A stretch of 64,000 bases of DNA from Salmonella enterica subsp. enterica serovar Choleraesuis. Lineage in GTDB: Bacteria > Pseudomonadota > Gammaproteobacteria > Enterobacterales > Enterobacteriaceae. Numbering within the stretch: the first letter of the stretch is position 1; every line of letters starts with the position of its first letter. A program made the translations under genes and the position numbers. The stretch lies in the NCBI GenBank assembly GCA_022846635.1, contig AP025685.1:1488001-1552000 (forward strand). Reading direction: 5' to 3'. Positions 1 through 7,210 of this stretch are shown here, in pieces. The notes beneath the pieces were generated by a model. The model was not told where the DNA came from and searched no databases. It saw only the letters and a program-made list of their open reading frames with translations.

Positions 1-2
1 AC

Positions 3-110
3 GGCGTTTTGCTATGTGCAGGTAGCAAAGCAGGCAATGAAAAACGGTTTTATGACCAGATGATCCCGATTGCCGATCGTGAATTTACTAATTATCTGAA
101 TCAATTATAA
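3..110 (+). CDS. HigB/RelE-type toxin, C-terminal fragment cut by window edge
   Basis: An open frame runs from the window edge to a TAA at 108-110 and encodes about 35 C-terminal residues, including the stretch GSKAGNEKRFYDQMIPIADR. This resembles the C-terminus of phage-derived Gp49-like HigB/RelE toxins, which cleave mRNA on the ribosome. The gene ends 11 bases before the start of an XRE antitoxin gene, which is the usual toxin-first order of higBA modules. The start is outside the window, so length and active-site residues cannot be judged. The toxin call rests partly on the neighbour. Confidence 0.6.
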   Translation, partial: GVLLCAGSKAGNEKRFYDQMIPIADREFTNYLNQL

Positions 111-121
111 GGAGTAGCAAA

Positions 122-424
122 ATGGGCAGAACGCTCGAGCAGCTAATTGCGGATGAAAAACCGGAGGTTCTGGCCGAAGCCCGGGTAATGGCTGAGGATA
201 TCCTGCTTAATATCCATCTGGCCGAACTGCGTGAGAAAGTACAGAAGACCCAGGTGGAGATGGCCGAGGCCCTGGGAATTCGTCAGCCTACCGTAGCCGG
301 AATGGAAAAGCCGGGGCGTGACCTCAAGCTCTCTACGCTAAAACGCTACGTTGAAGCTGCGGGCGGTAAGCTGCGTCTTGACGTTGAGCTGCCAGACGGC
401 TCTCACTATGGGTTTGCGCTGTAA
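122..424 (+). CDS. XRE-family antitoxin (HigA-like)
   Basis: This encodes 100 aa. An N-terminal helix is followed by a Cro/cI-type helix-turn-helix at about residues 35-75, with the core TQVEMAEALGIRQPTVAGME, and a short C-terminal strand region. HigA-type antitoxins bind and neutralise the toxin and repress their own promoter. A GGAG ribosome site at 111-114 precedes the ATG, and the toxin frame ends 11 bases upstream, so the two are probably co-transcribed. The motif GMEKPGRDLKLSTL is typical of antitoxins paired with Gp49-family toxins. Function is inferred from family and gene order. Confidence 0.75.
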   Translation: MGRTLEQLIADEKPEVLAEARVMAEDILLNIHLAELREKVQKTQVEMAEALGIRQPTVAGMEKPGRDLKLSTLKRYVEAAGGKLRLDVELPDGSHYGFAL

Positions 425-484
425 ATATTTCCCACAATCGTTCGTCTGGCCGGATCGGTGGCGGTTGAAACACCGGAAAGCAAA

Positions 485-514
485 AAGGCCGCTTAAGTTT
501 CCTTAAGCGGCCTT
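485..514 (-). terminator. Rho-independent terminator of tRNA-Asn copy 1
   Basis: The inverted repeat AAGGCCGCTTAAG / CTTAAGCGGCCTT has a 13-bp stem. Read on the minus strand it ends in a run of T residues, about 10 bases downstream of the tRNA 3' end. An identical copy follows the second tRNA-Asn. Confidence 0.85.
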
Positions 515-523
515 CTCTAAATA

Positions 524-599
524 TGGCTCCTCTGACTGGACTCGAACCAGTGACATACGGATTAACAGTCCGCCGTTCTACCGACTGAACTACAGAGGA
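524..599 (-). tRNA. asnV: tRNA-Asn (GTT), copy 1
   Basis: Read on the minus strand, this 76-nt sequence folds as a standard tRNA: acceptor TCCTCTG pairs with CAGAGGA, the anticodon loop CTGTTAA has anticodon GTT (plus strand 564-566), the T-loop is GGTTCGAGTCC, and CCA is encoded. It matches enterobacterial tRNA-Asn. In E. coli an asn tRNA (asnV) lies next to nac, as here, so the symbol rests on position. Confidence 0.95.
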
Positions 600-832
600 A
601 TCGTGTGAACGGGGCGCATAGTAACGGCCTTGTAGCAGGTTGTCAAAGGGCTAAATGGTGTTTGAAAACTGTTTGCCGACTATTTCAGCAACTTAACGGC
701 GCACCGATTGCCCTGAAAAGGTGCAAGTTAGCGGCGGATAGAGGGATGTAATCTGCGAGGTTAGCATGAAGGTGAAACGATTATTATTTTATCTTATTGT
801 TTATAAAGATATTTAGTTAAAGATTGTCAATG

Positions 833-848
833 TGGCAAGCATATTGCT
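833..848 (+). promoter_or_regulatory. Sigma-54 promoter of nac
   Basis: TGGCAAGCATATTGCT contains the GG (834-835) and GC (846-847) pairs of a -24/-12 promoter with exactly 10 bases between them. It lies about 50 bases before the nac start. nac is known in Klebsiella and E. coli to be transcribed by sigma-54 RNA polymerase under NtrC. A GCACC (701-705) and a GGTGC (720-724) further upstream could be NtrC half-sites, but their spacing is not the classical one. Confidence 0.8.
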
Positions 849-896
849 ACCTGAACGTAACCGGGCAATGGCCCAGGATCCCCTTCAGGAGGCAAC

Positions 897-1814
897 ATGA
901 ACTTTAGACGGCTTAAGTATTTCGTAAAAATTGTGGACATCGGCAGCCTCACCCAGGCCGCAGAGGTGCTGCATATCGCCCAGCCAGCCCTGAGTCAGCA
1001 GGTTGCCACTTTGGAAGGGGAGCTGTGCCAGCAATTACTCATTCGTACCAAACGGGGGGTAACGCCAACTGAAGCCGGCAAAATGCTTTACTCTCACGCC
1101 CGTTCGATTCTGCGTCAGTGCGAGCAGGCACATCTGGCAGTCAATAATATTGGTCAGGTATTAAGCGGCCTGGTAGCACTGGGTTTTGCGCCCGGAGCCG
1201 CGAGCGCAGCTCTGACAATGCCACTGTTACAGGCCGTTCGTACCGAGCTTCCAGAGGTTCAGGTACATATTTACGAGGCCAGCGGCAGTGAGCTTAATAC
1301 TCGTCTGGCTGCGGGTCAGCTGGATATGGCGGTGATTTATGACCGAACCTCAATGGCCGGAGTCATCAGCCAGCCTTTATTAAAAGAAGATCTGTTCCTG
1401 GTCGGCACTCGTAACTGCCCGGGGCAGAGTGTGGATCTGGCGACCGTCGCGCAGGGTAACCTGTTATTGCCGCGTGACTATAGCGCGGTGCGTAAACGTA
1501 TTGATGAGGCTTTTGCTTTGCGGCGATTAACGGCGAATATTACCGGTGAGATTGAATCGGTGGCAACGCTGCATGCGGCAATCGCCAGCGGCATGGGTAA
1601 CACCGTATTACCAGAATCGGCTGCCCGAGCGCTGGTCAACGCCACAAATGGCTGGATGGCACGGATTAATTCGCCAGGGCTGAGCCTGCCGGTGGCGCTT
1701 AATATGTCGGCACGCCGTCCGCTAACCCCTGAATCTCAGGCGGTGAAGGAGTTGTTAATGTCACTTATTGCACGTCCGGTGCACACTAATCGCGAGTTAA
1801 TGTTAGTGAGCTGA
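897..1814 (+). CDS. nac: Nac, LysR-type nitrogen assimilation control regulator
   Basis: This 305-aa LysR-family regulator has its helix-turn-helix at residues 1-60 (LTQAAEVLHIAQPALSQQVA) and a co-inducer-like domain at about 90-290. The N-terminal 60 residues are nearly those of E. coli and Klebsiella Nac as I recall them. Nac couples sigma-54/NtrC nitrogen signalling to sigma-70 genes. The sigma-54 promoter at 833-848 and the adjacent tRNA-Asn agree with this. In E. coli the next gene is cbl; here an MFS exporter follows convergently and no cbl is present. A GGAGG ribosome site precedes the ATG. Confidence 0.95.
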   Translation: MNFRRLKYFVKIVDIGSLTQAAEVLHIAQPALSQQVATLEGELCQQLLIRTKRGVTPTEAGKMLYSHARSILRQCEQAHLAVNNIGQVLSGLVALGFAPGAASAALTMPLLQAVRTELPEVQVHIYEASGSELNTRLAAGQLDMAVIYDRTSMAGVISQPLLKEDLFLVGTRNCPGQSVDLATVAQGNLLLPRDYSAVRKRIDEAFALRRLTANITGEIESVATLHAAIASGMGNTVLPESAARALVNATNGWMARINSPGLSLPVALNMSARRPLTPESQAVKELLMSLIARPVHTNRELMLVS

Positions 1815-1865
1815 GCGAATCAGGCGGTTCGCCGGTTCATATTAATCGCTGTGTTTCGTCTTTTT

Positions 1866-1892
1866 AAACCACCTCCTGGGAGGTGGTTTTTA
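1866..1892 (+). terminator. Terminator after nac
   Basis: AAACCACCTCC and GGAGGTGGTTT form an 11-bp stem with a 2-base loop, followed by TTTA on the plus strand. It lies between the convergent ends of nac and the MFS gene and may serve both. Confidence 0.8.
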
Positions 1893-1920
1893 CTTAACTC
1901 ACTTGCAGATGAATATATTT

Positions 1921-3081
1921 TTATGCCACGGCTCTGTTGGCGCTGCTCCAGGCCAGGCAGGGGGCCAGGGCAATACATGCTGCCAGGTTAAATACCAGCG
2001 CCTGACCATGACCTGCGGCGAGCAGGCCGCTAAGCGCAGGGCCGGCGGCTGCCCCAGCGGTAAATAGCAGAAATGTCACGCCAAAAGCTGCGGATGGGCG
2101 GTTAGGGAAGATAGCCATGCTCCAGACCCCTAGCAGACCGGTAATAAAAATAAACGCTGCACCAAAAATTACCCCCGAAACCAACACCAGCGGCAGGTTA
2201 TCAGGAACCATCCCTAACAAAGCCAGCGCTATGGCAATGGCAAACATGGTCAACGCCAGCACATTGCCCAATCCGCGGTTATTTATGGCATCGCCCGCCA
2301 GTGCGCCGACAAAACCAAAAAAACCGGTGGCTATCCAGAAAATCAGCGCAGGATCGGTATCTCCCAGTTTTCCTGAGAGTGAGTGGCTGATGGTATCGAC
2401 CGAGAATGTCCAATAAATGGCGGTGACGAATCCGGCAATAACAGCCACACCATATAGCGACCATGCTTTAGCCAGCAGCAGGTCTTTGAACTGAAAAACC
2501 TCGGCCTGATGAGCATTGATAGCCTTTCCGCCGGGGGCAAGCCATGCGGCCAGAATGCCAAAAACGACGGCACAGACGGAAAACAACCACCAGGCATGGG
2601 AAACTGAAACGGATGTGAAGGCTACCAGCCCGGCTGAGACTACAATGCCCGCACCGGTTCCTGAGTTCATAATGGTGAACAGGCTATTTTTCTGCTTTTC
2701 ATCGGCAACCATCGAGACCCACTCCGACAGCGCCGGGAAAATAATGCCTGGGCTTGCTCCGGCAATAATCACCCCGACGGCCAGCATTAAAGCCGAATGC
2801 GCCTCGGCAACCAGCGCGGTGCCGAGCGCTGCGGCTATGGCACTGAGCATCAGTAAAATCTTTGGGCCAAAGCGGCCCGCGCCCCAGGATGCAAATAGCG
2901 TCGCCACCAGATAACCTGCGTAAGAACCGCTGCCAATAAGTCCCTGAGCCGTTTTATTCAACCCGTAGGTCTGCACAAACCTGGGGAGGTACAACCCATA
3001 GCCATAACGGGCCATGCCGAAGGTAACGCCGACCAGTGCTAAACCAGAGAGTGCGGTGAGTATCAGTTTTTGCTGTGTCAT
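1921..3081 (-). CDS. MFS transporter, YbfB/YjiJ family
   Basis: This 386-aa protein is very hydrophobic, with about 12 predicted membrane helices. The N-terminal pattern FGMARYGYGLYLP and the later GSGSYAGYL are characteristic of the YbfB/YjiJ group of major facilitator permeases. The substrate is unknown; the group is usually treated as exporters. The start is supported by a GAGAGG ribosome site. A TetR gene is divergent with 111 bases between, and a perfect 6+6 dyad at 3116-3131 lies in that gap, which suggests drug- or metabolite-inducible efflux under TetR control. Confidence 0.8.
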   Translation of the reverse strand: MTQQKLILTALSGLALVGVTFGMARYGYGLYLPRFVQTYGLNKTAQGLIGSGSYAGYLVATLFASWGAGRFGPKILLMLSAIAAALGTALVAEAHSALMLAVGVIIAGASPGIIFPALSEWVSMVADEKQKNSLFTIMNSGTGAGIVVSAGLVAFTSVSVSHAWWLFSVCAVVFGILAAWLAPGGKAINAHQAEVFQFKDLLLAKAWSLYGVAVIAGFVTAIYWTFSVDTISHSLSGKLGDTDPALIFWIATGFFGFVGALAGDAINNRGLGNVLALTMFAIAIALALLGMVPDNLPLVLVSGVIFGAAFIFITGLLGVWSMAIFPNRPSAAFGVTFLLFTAGAAAGPALSGLLAAGHGQALVFNLAACIALAPCLAWSSANRAVA

Positions 3082-3115
3082 CTCGAACCTCTCAAGGTTA
3101 AACTTTGTTCATAAC

Positions 3116-3131
3116 TATACACTAATGTATA
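3116..3131. promoter_or_regulatory. Candidate TetR operator between MFS and tetR
   Basis: TATACA-CTAA-TGTATA is a perfect dyad in the 111-bp divergent intergenic region. Its position near both promoters fits autorepression and repression of the MFS gene by the adjacent TetR protein. The binding is inferred. Confidence 0.5.
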
Positions 3132-3192
3132 TTATTTGTTCGAAAACCAGGCAAAATCCCACTGCTAAGGTCGGTGGCGAGGCAGGAACTCT

Positions 3193-3759
3193 ATGAGTCG
3201 ATATCGGATGTTAATTGCTCGCAAGGCGGCGGAACTGTTTTATCAACACGGGGTGGCGGAGATTTCCGTTGAGGATATATTGGCTTGCAGCGGAGCTTCA
3301 CGCGGAACATTTTATAAATATTTTGCCGATAAGCAGGATGTGGTTGGAGCCGCGCTGGAATATCGCGATGAGGAGTTTCGTGATTTTATCTCCCGCATGA
3401 CCCCTGTGGCAGACTCGGCAGAGCATTATCTAAACGCTTTATTTGCGGCGCTCCTTACCTGGCAAAGGGAGCAGGGGGCGCATGGTTGCCTTTTCCAAAG
3501 CGCCTTTAGCCAGTATCAGCAGAGTTCTGAGCGCATTAAAGCCGCCGCAATTGCACACAAGAAGGCATTTACTCTCGACCTGGAGCAAAAGCTTACGGCA
3601 TCAGGAGTTACCCAGCCAAATCAGGCGGCAGTCCGGGTGAATTTGCTTATTGAGGGTGCCCTGGCTCTGGGGCATTTTGGCGAGCCGGAAACATGCCTTC
3701 ATCAGGCTCGCGATGCGGCAGTAGCATTAGTCACCAGGTCCAGGGGGAATAAAGCCTGA
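3193..3759 (+). CDS. TetR-family regulator of the divergent MFS exporter
   Basis: This encodes 188 aa. The N-terminal TetR helix-turn-helix at about residues 25-50 reads VEDILACSGASRGTFYKYF, and the rest is an all-helical ligand domain with a HGCLF segment seen in many TetR proteins of the AcuR/NemR type. An AGGA ribosome site precedes the ATG. The gene is divergent from the MFS exporter and shares the dyad operator at 3116-3131. It stops only eight bases before the second copy of the tRNA-Asn repeat. The ligand is unknown. Confidence 0.85.
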   Translation: MSRYRMLIARKAAELFYQHGVAEISVEDILACSGASRGTFYKYFADKQDVVGAALEYRDEEFRDFISRMTPVADSAEHYLNALFAALLTWQREQGAHGCLFQSAFSQYQQSSERIKAAAIAHKKAFTLDLEQKLTASGVTQPNQAAVRVNLLIEGALALGHFGEPETCLHQARDAAVALVTRSRGNKA

Positions 3760-3774
3760 TGTGAGAAAAGCAAA

Positions 3775-3804
3775 AAGGCCGCTTAAGTTTCCTTAAGCGG
3801 CCTT
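3775..3804 (-). terminator. Rho-independent terminator of tRNA-Asn copy 2
   Basis: The 13-bp stem and T-tract are identical to those after the first tRNA-Asn gene. It lies 16-45 bases after the TetR stop codon and might also form a stem in tetR mRNA read-through. Confidence 0.8.
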
Positions 3805-3813
3805 CTCTAAATA

Positions 3814-3889
3814 TGGCTCCTCTGACTGGACTCGAACCAGTGACATACGGATTAACAGTCCGCCGTTCTACCGACTGAACTACAGAGGA
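3814..3889 (-). tRNA. asnT: tRNA-Asn (GTT), copy 2
   Basis: The 76-nt sequence is identical to the tRNA at 524-599. In E. coli asnT lies next to mtfA and tRNA-Ser(CGA), as here, so the symbol rests on position. Confidence 0.95.
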
Positions 3890-3985
3890 ATCGTGTGAAC
3901 GGGGCGCATATTAACGGGGCGACTCATGGCTGTCAATAGTGAAACTAACGGTATGATTCGTTTGGTTAATTCTGCACCAACATGC

Positions 3986-4762
3986 TCAATGTACTGCGTC
4001 GGAATTATCCTCCAAGCGTAGTATAGGATCCTGGCGATAAAAGCGACAAAATAGCTGCCAAAGCTCGGGAAAGCGTGGAGCAAACAGCATTGGCGCGCTG
4101 AAAAAATACTCCGACAGCACTGCAAAACACTCCGCCGGATCGGTTGCCGCATAGGCATCGATAGTCGCGGCATTCTCACCCACGGTGTCTATCTCTTCCT
4201 GAATCTCTTCCATCGCAGCGTTTAGCGCATGCTGCCAGCCAGCCACTTCACGCAGTGACATAGCGGGGATGCCGCTGGCCCGGTCGCCGCCCCGCATATC
4301 CAATTTGTGGGCAACCTCATGCACTATCAAATTAAAACCGCTGGTATCGAATGAGTCCTGAATATCCAGCCAGTTGAGTACAACTGGGCCTTGCTGCCAG
4401 CTCTGGCCAGATTGCACCACCTGCTGGCGATGAACCAGCCCCATCTCGTCTTCCCATTCATCATCCACCATAAAAGGGTCTGGATAGATAAGTACTTCGC
4501 TAAAACTATCCAGCCATTCAGGGCCAAGATTAAGTACCGGAAGGCTAAATAGCAGGGCGATACGCGCCCGATCGACGGGCTGCAAAGTGAGGGATTGCAG
4601 AAGTATCAGGTTATGAGTCGTCAAAAATGTGGAGGCAATCTCCACCAGACGGCGTTGTTCTTCTTGGGACAGAGAGGCAAGAATAGGGACATTCAATGCC
4701 TCCTGCCAGGGCAGTTCAAACTCGGGCTGAGACTCGGATATTTTCCATGGCCATTTTATCAT
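3986..4762 (-). CDS. mtfA: MtfA, zinc metallopeptidase (Mlc titration factor)
   Basis: The protein is about 258 aa. A zinc-binding HEVAH motif at about residue 148 and a downstream glutamate in [14 protein letters not shown] at about 211 form the HExxH...E zincin site. MtfA binds and sequesters the glucose-repressor Mlc, so affecting ptsG, and has aminopeptidase activity. Two ATG codons sit in tandem (4765, 4762); the second gives the usual MIKWPWK start and the better ribosome spacing. The position between tRNA-Asn and tRNA-Ser(CGA) is the E. coli arrangement. Confidence 0.95.
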   Translation of the reverse strand: MIKWPWKISESQPEFELPWQEALNVPILASLSQEEQRRLVEIASTFLTTHNLILLQSLTLQPVDRARIALLFSLPVLNLGPEWLDSFSEVLIYPDPFMVDDEWEDEMGLVHRQQVVQSGQSWQQGPVVLNWLDIQDSFDTSGFNLIVHEVAHKLDMRGGDRASGIPAMSLREVAGWQHALNAAMEEIQEEIDTVGENAATIDAYAATDPAECFAVLSEYFFSAPMLFAPRFPELWQLFCRFYRQDPILRLEDNSDAVH

Positions 4763-4857
4763 CATTACCTGCTCGCAAAGTCAGCACTTAAACAGAGTTG
4801 CACGCTTCAAGACTGTTAAAATGCCAAATAACCTGGCATCATGGCAACCATCAAAAC

Positions 4858-4947
4858 GGAGAGATGCCAGAGCGGCTGAATGGACCGGTCTCGAAAACCG
4901 GAGTAGGGGCAACTCTACCGGGGGTTCAAATCCCCCTCTCTCCGCCA
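4858..4947 (+). tRNA. serU: tRNA-Ser (CGA)
   Basis: This 90-nt class II tRNA has acceptor GGAGAGA pairing with TCTCTCC, the anticodon loop TCTCGAAAA with CGA at 4892-4894, a long variable arm (AGTAGGGGCAACTCTACC), the T-loop GGTTCAAATCC and an encoded CCA. It is the single-copy enterobacterial tRNA-Ser(CGA). Such tRNA genes are classic phage and island attachment sites, and an integrase remnant begins 66 bases downstream. Confidence 0.95.
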
Positions 4948-5012
4948 CTTTTCAATACGTTATCCCTACATTTCATACTTTAAAATATGCCTGTTGGTAT
5001 ATTCTCCATATC

Positions 5013-5400
5013 TTACTCATACGCATTATGCGCTTGCAGATCCAAGATTGATGATATTTTAATCTTCCGATCGTAAATCAAGACCTGACTTTCAATTTTA
5101 TGCTTAGAGAAAAGCTGCTTGTCGCGAAACGAGCCTTTATTGTCAGAAATCCCTTTGGCTTTAAGATCGTGAAATGTAAACGTTAGTGTGCGCACAGCTT
5201 TTTTCCTGCTTCTGTCCGTGCATCTCCCCATAAACCTGAAAGCCGTTTTTAGAGTTTTTGTCACCTTTACTACTGGAAATGACATATCTTTTGCCGGACT
5301 GAGCTTTAGCTATCTCTACCGCCTGTCGTAGGGGCTGAGACCACGCTTTGATTTGTTGGTGCTAGTTTTTCCCTTCTGAATAAAGATCCCGTATTCAATA
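5013..5400 (-). pseudogene. Decayed phage integrase, C-terminal part
   Basis: Three reading frames on the minus strand together give the C-terminal half of a tyrosine recombinase: EYGIFIQKGKTSTN, then after a frameshift QIKAWSQPLRQAVEIAKAQS, then after another TFTFHDLKAKGISD (box II HxxR region, here HDLK) and ESQVLIYDRKIK with the catalytic tyrosine. No single frame covers it and the N-terminal half is missing. It lies next to tRNA-Ser(CGA) with its 3' end toward the tRNA, as for an island integrated there. Only a 90-aa fragment remains open. Confidence 0.75.
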
Positions 5401-5424
5401 TTATTACATTTTCGGATGACATTT

Positions 5425-5583
5425 ATGGAGCTTTCACATAAATATAACCGTTCAGATGTAAATATTGGGAAGTGGTTGCAAAAGGCAGAGGAAGTTATAA
5501 ACGGAGTGCTAATAATGCTGGATATTTCTCTTGAAATGGATGATTGCGTAACAAAACGTTTTTATACAAATTCTAGAGGATAA
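5425..5583 (+). CDS. Possible 52-aa protein, unrecognised
   Basis: An ATG-started frame of 52 codons begins MELSHKYNRSDVNIGKWLQK and ends at 5583. It is hydrophilic with no signal sequence. The ribosome site is weak (GGATGAC). It lies in AT-rich DNA between the integrase remnant and the bacteriocin gene and may be a fragment of an older gene. No family is recognised. Confidence 0.2.
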   Translation: MELSHKYNRSDVNIGKWLQKAEEVINGVLIMLDISLEMDDCVTKRFYTNSRG

Positions 5584-5676
5584 AGTGAATGCACTATAAT
5601 TAATCATTCAATATATCAAAATAGAATAAAAAATTACTAATGCGGTCCGCAAATAAGGGCGTAGTGTCTTTTATGC

Positions 5677-5697
5677 GGGGCTTAATTATTAAGCCCC
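5677..5697. repeat. Hairpin upstream of the bacteriocin gene
   Basis: GGGGCTTAA-TTA-TTAAGCCCC is a perfect 9-bp stem with a 3-base loop, 45 bases before the bacteriocin ATG. There is no T-run on either side, so it is more likely an operator or leader structure than a terminator. No LexA box of the kind usual for colicins could be read nearby. Confidence 0.5.
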
Positions 5698-5742
5698 CAT
5701 TCACAGGCTATTAATAAAAACCTATAATCAAGGAGTTATTTT

Positions 5743-6744
5743 ATGCCAGAAGATACTATTGTTGTAAATAAAAGCACTCCAACACCAGGTGTTCCTAATG
5801 GCCCTTCTGCTGATACATCTTCAGGGAATGGCAGTCATCAGGGTTTTTCCAATAATCCCATTCAAGGCAAAACCAGCTCGGGTAATGGTCAAATTGTTTA
5901 TCTCCAGGATGGTCCTCGCGACTTTAATCATCATAAAAAAAGTAAGCTTGACCAAAAAATAGGGGAAATCCCGTATGACGCGAAAATTTTTATTGAAGAT
6001 ATTCATCAGCGAGTTTTAACAGAGGAGTCCTCACTCTCTAAAGTATTAACGATGTTCAAGTCAGTTGGCTCGGCTTGGTCAAAAGATGGTGTGAAGCTAA
6101 TCTATGGCGATAACGAAGAACTGTTATTTCCCAATGCAAGTTCGTTAATTACATTTTTAGATAATTCCAATAGGGTTGTTAAGCAGGATCTCATACAGGC
6201 TAAAGAAGGCTTTAGCACTAAAGAATATGTCCCAAAAGATATTAATGGGAGGCCATCATCATCATCTGGCGTAACGGTTGGTATTGGTGTTGATCTTGGA
6301 GGAAAGACAACAGATTCATTGGCAAAAGATGGAATTACGATGCAGTTCATCAACTTTTTGAAGCCATATCTTGGTTTGAAAGGGGACAATGCACAAAATT
6401 TTCTAAATAGCCATCCACTAAATCTGACCACAACTCAGGCCAATGACTTGTCGAATAATTATATCAACCGTTTTTCGTCAACAGTTGCCAATAATTTCAA
6501 TGCAGCATCCAAGGTAAAATTCTCATCTATACCATTAAATACTCGCACAGCGATTGTGAGTGCGGCATATCAATACGGAACCAATCTTGCAAAAGCGACT
6601 CCTCACTACTGGACTCAAGTGACCACCGGGCAGTGGCAGGCCGCAATTAATAATTTAAACAATTTTGGTGACCAATGGCCAACACGACGCAAATCAGAGG
6701 CGGAGCTCATTAAAAGCGATCTGTCTGCCGGGAAATTGAAATAA
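5743..6744 (+). CDS. Pesticin-like bacteriocin, TonB box plus muramidase domain
   Basis: This encodes 333 aa. The first residues, MPEDTIVVNKS, contain a pentapeptide DTIVV like the TonB box DTMVV of Yersinia pesticin. A Gly/Ser/Asn/Pro-rich linker follows (about 10-50), then a central part (about 70-165) and a C-terminal domain (about 175-333) resembling the T4-lysozyme-like muramidase of pesticin, with SSSSGVTVGIGVDLGGKTT, PLNTRTAIVSAAYQYG and WPTRRKSEAELIKSDL. The toxin would enter by a TonB-dependent receptor and cut peptidoglycan in the periplasm. There is no signal peptide, as in colicins. A strong AAGGAG site precedes the ATG. The gene is AT-rich and lies next to an integrase remnant at a tRNA. 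A lysis gene is not seen. A contact-dependent or T6SS effector is a less likely alternative. Confidence 0.8.
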   Translation: MPEDTIVVNKSTPTPGVPNGPSADTSSGNGSHQGFSNNPIQGKTSSGNGQIVYLQDGPRDFNHHKKSKLDQKIGEIPYDAKIFIEDIHQRVLTEESSLSKVLTMFKSVGSAWSKDGVKLIYGDNEELLFPNASSLITFLDNSNRVVKQDLIQAKEGFSTKEYVPKDINGRPSSSSGVTVGIGVDLGGKTTDSLAKDGITMQFINFLKPYLGLKGDNAQNFLNSHPLNLTTTQANDLSNNYINRFSSTVANNFNAASKVKFSSIPLNTRTAIVSAAYQYGTNLAKATPHYWTQVTTGQWQAAINNLNNFGDQWPTRRKSEAELIKSDLSAGKLK

Positions 6745-6766
6745 CATAAAGTAGTGATAAAATTCT

Positions 6767-6786
6767 GCCACCTCAATTGAGGTGGC
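6767..6786. terminator. Shared terminator between bacteriocin and immunity genes
   Basis: GCCACCTCAATTGAGGTGGC is a perfect 20-bp palindrome followed by TTTTA on the plus strand. It sits between the convergent stops of the bacteriocin gene (6744) and the immunity candidate (6800). Confidence 0.8.
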
Positions 6787-6799
6787 TTTTATATTAATA

Positions 6800-7210
6800 C
6801 TAACAACCTTTAGTTGTATCTAATGTTTTAACTACCTGATATAGATTTCTTTTTTCATCTTTAATAACGATTATCTCCTGTATACCACGATATGTGGCCG
6901 GAGGTGTCGCAAAATCGTAAAAACACACATAATATTTATCATTATGTTGCTTGAGGACTTTTACACTATACGTCCAGCTTTGCTCTTTATCCGTTACAGA
7001 GTAGTAATTTTTGTTTTGCTCATCTTTTTGCACATCAAATCCAAATTTTTTAACAGTATCTCCATCTATAGCTCCACGTGGGCGTAGAGAATTGTGAAAG
7101 GAGTGTAGGTTTAAATTATTAAGGATTTCAGATGGTAATGTATTTGCCAATGCAGTTGATGAGATGAAAGTTATCACAGTTGCTAAAAGAGTTTTTGATA
7201 TGGAAATCAT
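6800..7210 (-). CDS. Exported immunity-protein candidate for the bacteriocin
   Basis: This encodes 136 aa. A clear signal peptide, ISISKTLLATVITFISSTAL with an ALA cleavage end, is followed by a hydrophilic mature protein with two cysteines (one in YYVCFYDFA, one the last residue). It is convergent with the bacteriocin and shares its terminator. The pesticin immunity protein Pim is likewise a periplasmic protein of about 140 aa encoded convergently, so a periplasmic inhibitor of the muramidase is the natural reading. The GGGGG site supports the ATG at 7210 rather than an upstream start. I do not recognise the sequence itself; the role is inferred from position and export. Confidence 0.6.
   Translation of the reverse strand: MISISKTLLATVITFISSTALANTLPSEILNNLNLHSFHNSLRPRGAIDGDTVKKFGFDVQKDEQNKNYYSVTDKEQSWTYSVKVLKQHNDKYYVCFYDFATPPATYRGIQEIIVIKDEKRNLYQVVKTLDTTKGC

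Larger units (their letters stand above)
477..620. repeat. 144-bp direct repeat containing tRNA-Asn, copy 1
   Basis: The sequence 477-620 is repeated without any mismatch at 3767-3910, an offset of 3290 bases. Each copy contains the tRNA-Asn gene, its rho-independent terminator and about 20 bases upstream of the tRNA. The identity stops abruptly on both sides (G/A at 476/3766 and G/T at 621/3911). The repeats flank nac, an MFS exporter and a TetR gene and could support homologous deletion or duplication of that segment. Confidence 0.95.
3767..3910. repeat. 144-bp direct repeat containing tRNA-Asn, copy 2
   Basis: This is the perfect second copy of 477-620, in the same orientation. Together the two copies bracket a 3.3-kb segment. 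Confidence 0.95.

Noticed and set aside
5400..5742. LexA (SOS) box before the bacteriocin gene
   Set aside because: No CTGT-(8)-ACAG type sequence could be read in the upstream 340 bases, although many colicin genes have one.
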